Below, one piece after another: positions 59,135 through 64,000 of a DNA stretch of 64,000 bases. Below the pieces are notes generated by a model that saw nothing but the letters and a program-made list of their open reading frames with translations, did not search any database and was not told where the DNA came from. The stretch covers positions 5,146,001-5,210,000 of the forward strand of contig JAHRBC010000003.1 of the NCBI GenBank assembly GCA_022702545.1, given 5' to 3'. The DNA is from Phycomyces nitens (lineage: Eukaryota > Mucoromycota > Mucoromycetes > Mucorales > Phycomycetaceae). The position numbers and the translations under genes were made by a program. Each line of letters opens with the position of its first letter. Positions within the stretch are counted from its first letter, which is position 1.

Positions 59135-62100
59135 CTTGCAAAATTAATCATTAATTGCCAAAGACATAATGATCATTTCAATGATACAATACAGCTGCTT
59201 TGCCTATGCAGTAATAAATATATATTTTCTTTAAAACTAATTAATTAATAAATGAATGAATGGGATTATTGTATATTGATACTTTCTTGAAAGAAATCAT
59301 GATTGATAAAGCTAAAAACTATTGAGAGTATATATCAGCAAATTCTGCAAGTAATATGTCTAATATCAATGTCAAGGCATAGACAAGTGTGTTTGTGGAT
59401 GCAAGGATGGCTAATTACTTCTACTGACACGTAGGGTACTTGGGTGAGTGTAAGTAACTGATTACGAGGCTACTTGTGAGGAAGGACGCTCGAGTTATCT
59501 AGTGTTTATGGCCGGGTTACTAGCTAGCAATGGTTCTTATTCCAATTGGAGGCGTGGTAACGAGGGACAATAAACTACTGCTAAGAGGATACGTTCTCGA
59601 GACAATAGATATGCACTCAGTAAGGTTTAGGGATGTGTCAAATAATATTTATGACTAGGCGTATGGGGATGAGAATCAGTTGTCAAATAAAATAAAATGG
59701 GAAAGTGATTTTAACGAGGTAAAAAGGTATCTTTATTCACTTTACTAAACTTCCTCACTTATGGCCACCTCTGCCTTCAAACTACTCTTCACTTCTTCTC
59801 CTTTACACTCCGCCCCACTTCGCTTGGCCTTTTACTTCAAGGTGGCGGCCACCAACCACCACGCCCACCGTCTCAATATCTAAGGATAACTTGGTATTTA
59901 AAGTACAGCCAAATAAAGTGACTTTATAAATAATCATATTAATTACAGTTTAAACTTGGTAATTCGATCCCAGAATAAACTGTAATTTAATTTTTCTATC
60001 AAAAGATTATAGGGTCATAACATAAAATTTAGACAATAAGAAAAAGGTCAGACGAATCGATCTTATTTTTGCAGGTCAACATAACCCTACATACATCTTT
60101 TGAATCGATATACTTTTATGTCTTGTATTAATACTCGAGACATCATCCCACCTGAATGGCAGCTAAAAGCATCAAAAAACATCTTGTCTTTAGACTGTAA
60201 ACTGGTGTCTATCATATACATGTCTATATTTTGGCACCCATTAATCTTGGTCCTTGTAAATACTCCATCTGCTATAGGTCAAGATTCGATTGACGTGCCA
60301 TGCGCCACTGCTGATTCTATCCTTTATGTTTAAAGTCTTTATTTATTTATTTTTTGGAAACAATAGCTAAAACTCTATATGATTGATCAAGGCGGGGTCG
60401 CATTAATATATGTATATAGCGTTGGTTGTTTGCCAAGATGTGGTCAGACTATAGATCCGATGCCTTGATCACAATGATCTTTGCCTTTCTGTGTTTCATT
60501 GATATGTTTATGCTATTTAGACTAGCCTCAAGTGGCCCTTGTCATCAATTCATACACTAAATAATATTCTATCTTTTTAGGAAACCTGTTCTTGAGGATC
60601 TAGAAAGACCACGAATGATTATTTTAACATATCGGCTGTTGCAAATAATGTCCAAGTCTCACAGACAATCTAAAGTACTTTGTTTAGACTGCAGTCGTAT
60701 AATTGACGTAAAATAAAGTACTCCGATATTAGTTAATTAGCTATAGACTAGTTTTTACTAGCAAGATATCTAGGTAGAATCCAACTCTCATTTAAATTTA
60801 TAGCCTAGAGATCATCATGCCAAGTCCATTTGTATTTGGTTTGATGTAATCAAGACAATTGTATTTCCAAAAGACAAGCCTTACTGACCGATATTGATTG
60901 TTTTTGTTGTTGTTGCTTTTTTTTTGATAAAATAAAATGGAAAAAATAAACTGGCGACCTTGTAATAAATACTCTTGATTTCATTACTGCTAAATAGAAA
61001 CTATTTTAATTAATGTAAAATCAATGTATTGTTCAAGGATTTAATATTAGCTTTTTGATAAATATGCCTCAAGAAAATTTCATTAAATAAATTCCTTTTT
61101 TGATCTTATTATGGTGTGCGTCTAAACGTATGTGATTATAAATGGATAAAAAGGTAAGAATCATGCAGACATGGTTGACAGGCTTATAAAGCAATGTATC
61201 ACATTGATCGACTATATAGAAAATCAATTCATAAAACTGATTTGAACGAGTAAGATGTTAAAAAATTAAAAGCCCAAAGGTATAATATTATTCAACTATT
61301 TTAAAAAAACTAGGCCAAAACCGAATCATGTACAAAGGCTCAGCCTTGTTCGAGGGTCCAGAACTTGGAGTCGCTGTTGTTGTTGTTTCTTTGGTTCAAA
61401 GGATGTTTAATTACTGCCGTGCCTTTCTGTTGGAACAAAAAAAAAGAGTATTGGTGCTTTTGATATATTTAATTGTCAACGCTGCAACTAAATACATATA
61501 TCAGTCTTGAAATGTATAGTTTAACTAATGAATCCACAATACGGGGGGTTGCTTCTGAGGTAGAATACTTGATCATTAAAAGTTGGCGTGAATAGTCTGG
61601 GACCCGTGTTTAAGCCTCGGCTCAAAGATATTATGAAAGATGACTAAAAAGAAAAATGCCATTCTCTAGAAAGACGGTGTGCTTTACTAACCAGGTGAAA
61701 AAGATGAACAATTATATCAGCCTCTTTGATTATTGGACTGCCATGGACTTGATGTAAACCCCTTAACATATTGAGTGCAGAATCAAAAAGGCTGATTAGC
61801 AAGATGATAATCTTATTTGGCACTTTGAATAGATTTGAGTTTGTTTCATGCAGATAATAAACAAGACTTGACATTGAATAAACAGAGCAAGTGTTGAGAG
61901 TATAAAAAGAAAGATAAGCTTTGATCGATGCTCAAGGTAGCACCAAGGACAGAAAGTGGGTGGCCTGGTTTTTATCAAAAAGAAAAAAAAGCATGCCAAG
62001 TCATCTTTGAAATAAAACGAAGATGGTTAAGAGGAAGCAAGACGCCGGGCACGCGACAGTATTTTCTTGATTTCCAAAAAGTGGGACACTTTCTTGGTGA

Positions 62101-63739
62101 GGTGTATATTGTCAAATGGTGCACTCGTAAAGAATCTTGAAAATATTTGGAATTTACAATATTTGGTAATTATAATTAAATATCCAAACTTTCCGTTTTT
62201 CCTTTTCTTCTTGATATTCATATAATATACTAAATTCTAATGGCTAGATGGATAGAATAAACAATGAACATTTTATATTAGCACGCTCATTCCAGTTCTA
62301 GATCAATTATATATTTAATACTTGTTTTGAATTAAAATCAGTAGCAGACGATTGATAGAGCAGTTGTCTTTATAATCTTTTTATGTATTGAATATTGTTC
62401 TGTTCAATAGGCGAATTAAAATAAATAAATAAAAAGGAAAAAAAGGATAATTTGATGGTGCAGGTTATTGCTTGTACAATGGTAATGACTATTTGATTAA
62501 TGATTTGCTTTATACTGGCATTTTACTTGGCATCTTATAAATTGATATGTAGAGGGAGTAAATAAAGGGAGCTTTGGTTTTATGATGGCTCAAGAATACA
62601 CGCCTGTGCATTAATTGAGAAAGATGAAGGAGAACATGGTTACACTAGTATTTTATGATTTGAAATATGAAAGGATGCCTAGAGATAAAACACCAATTAA
62701 CACCGAGCAGTGGCTGGTGTGTAAAGGTTGCAAGTATTGGGGCGGACAATGGAAGGATCTGAATCAAATAGAGATTTGATTATATAGAGGCATTTGGGAA
62801 CCCATTTTTAAAAAAAAACTCTTAATTTAGAAATAAAAATATGCTAAAATAATGAGCTTTGACTTGCCTTTTTTTTTTAACTGGAATTTATAGCCAATGA
62901 TATTTAATCATTAAACCAATATCGTGATCGGCTCTGCAAAACTACATATCCGGTGCAGTTGATTGGTCTATTTCAGAAACAAATGAGTAATAAAAAAAAG
63001 AACGTATATATTTTCACTATTCTTGTATGACATTCTAGTAAAAAAGATTGAATTGTCTGATAACAAACTGACAGTATTCCCAGATGTCTCTGTAACATAT
63101 ATATATACATATATATATATGTGATTATGACCATACGATGAAAACAATCAGGGGATCGATGCCATAAAGACACAAACTAAAAAAGGCTGAATTATTCAAA
63201 AGTATAACAGATATGCTTATCCATCAGTTCTGCAACTATCTATAAGTAGTAATTAAATATATATAAAATATATGATATCTGGCTCTTGTATTTAGTTCAA
63301 GAAAACCAGGAAGAAAAGTATAATTAAATCAGTACAAAACCAAAATAAAAAAAAATTCAAACTGTGTAGCCCAATTAGCGGACATTTCTGCCAGTTGGTA
63401 TATAGTATCCACTGGCTTTTCTAGACCATTATCAGACATCCCTTAATTATTGAAATAAGACCATCTCATTAACAAGGGTCTATAATGAGCTTCCAATAAT
63501 ATACAAAATGTGCATATACTCCAATGCCATGCTTGATAATGAAAGTGCTGAAAGATAAATCCCAATAAGAAATTATAGGGGTTTAGAGACCGCGCGGGTT
63601 TGAGCGGCTGTAACAGACCTGTATTTTGTACGTGTTGGGTCCTTTTTGCCCCTAGAAAAATGAAGTAGCGGCATTGATTAGATATTTGACGTGCGATACA
63701 ATTAGATGAGTTGCACAACAAAGAATATCTGAATATATT
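59134..63739. other. AT-rich gene-poor region with a more GC-rich island
   Basis: Between about 59390 and 59880 the base composition rises (GGTGGCGGCCACC near 59844) and a minus-strand AATAAAG occurs, suggesting a degenerate LTR or other inserted element, but no bounded repeat could be found. An ORF at 60100-60333 (NTRDIIPPEWQLKASKN) is unassigned. Confidence 0.5.
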
Positions 63740-63910
63740 AAAGGCCTTGGAGTTTGTTACAGGCCATCTCCTTTGCCTATAGACATGGTTTAGGTGTTCT
63801 GGTTAGATGAGGGAGCCTGTGCTGCCAAGAGAACCATCTGACGGTTGGACAGACCAGGACAGGGGGGCAAACTCGAGTGCCTGTATTCATTTTTTTTTCT
63901 TTTTTCAAGA
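63740..63910 (+). ncRNA. Possible structured non-coding RNA
   Basis: A GC-richer stretch in AT-rich surroundings contains stems such as GGCCT/AGGCC (63742-63764) and ACAGG/CCTGT enclosing GGCA/TGCC (near 63859-63883), followed by a long T-run interrupted by one C, as at a pol III terminator. I do not recognise the RNA family. It could equally be part of a gene continuing past the window. Confidence 0.25.
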
Positions 63911-64000
63911 ATGTACCATTTTCAAAATGTCCGTCTATTGATAAATTTCAATTGTATAGATTTGTGTGTTTTATATATATAAAATCAAAATAGGCTTGGA

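Noticed and set aside
59390..59880. Solo LTR or inserted element in the GC-richer island
   Set aside because: No TG-CA boundary pair with matching flanks and no second copy in the window.
60381..60471. Inverted repeat TGATCAAGGC / GCCTTGATCA
   Set aside because: Only ten bases, with no duplication or coding content; compatible with chance in this length of sequence.
61540..61630. tRNA-like segment with an apparent CAT anticodon loop
   Set aside because: The anticodon stem pairs four bases, but the T arm lacks GTTC and the acceptor ends do not pair. Probably chance or a very old tRNA relic.

Overview
The window looks like a transposon-rich stretch of an early-diverging filamentous fungus, most likely a mucoromycete. 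This is inferred from AT-rich DNA, many short GT-AG introns, a single-copy eukaryotic gene set (ubiquitin protease, EST1/SMG protein, ribosomal protein eL14) and chromodomain-bearing Ty3 elements. No organism can be named from the sequence alone.

Layout. Bases 1 to about 43,750 are almost wholly mobile DNA. A CACTA-like transposon family (transposase with a Tnp2-type core plus a convergent accessory gene) is present four times: copy 1 (1 to about 2,660, cut by the window edge), copy 2 (8,263-25,292), copy 3 (30,804-37,021, complete with 31-bp perfect terminal inverted repeats and an AGT target duplication) and copy 4 (29,916-30,803 plus 37,025-38,407, split by copy 3). The copy 2 transposase gene is interrupted by a minus-strand Ty3 element A (10,705-21,471, target duplication ATTGG). 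Element A is in turn interrupted in its protease by a plus-strand Ty3 element B (14,380-19,850, target duplication AGCTC, identical LTRs). This is a three-level nest. A third Ty3 element (2,962-8,145) lies between copies 1 and 2 and has lost its 3' LTR. Solo LTRs, LINE fragments, a TA-flanked MITE and other transposase debris fill the rest.

Bases 44,688-55,598 hold three host genes: a USP4/15-type ubiquitin-specific protease, an EST1/SMG5-6-like nonsense-mediated-decay protein, and eL14 converging on it from the other strand. From 55,599 to the end is an AT-rich gene-poor stretch with simple repeats and one GC-richer segment near 63.75-63.9 kb that may be a structured RNA.

How the parts work together. 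In the CACTA family the transposase and the accessory gene always converge. A third, intron-dense unit of very small exons sits between the accessory gene and the opposite terminal repeat, reading away from the accessory gene. Element A has a well-formed minus-one frameshift signal at its gag-pol junction and a primer-binding site complementary to its own predicted RNA 5' end, as in Tf1-type self-priming. Several elements carry in-frame TGA codons or one-base indels. Those at homopolymers could be sequencing errors.
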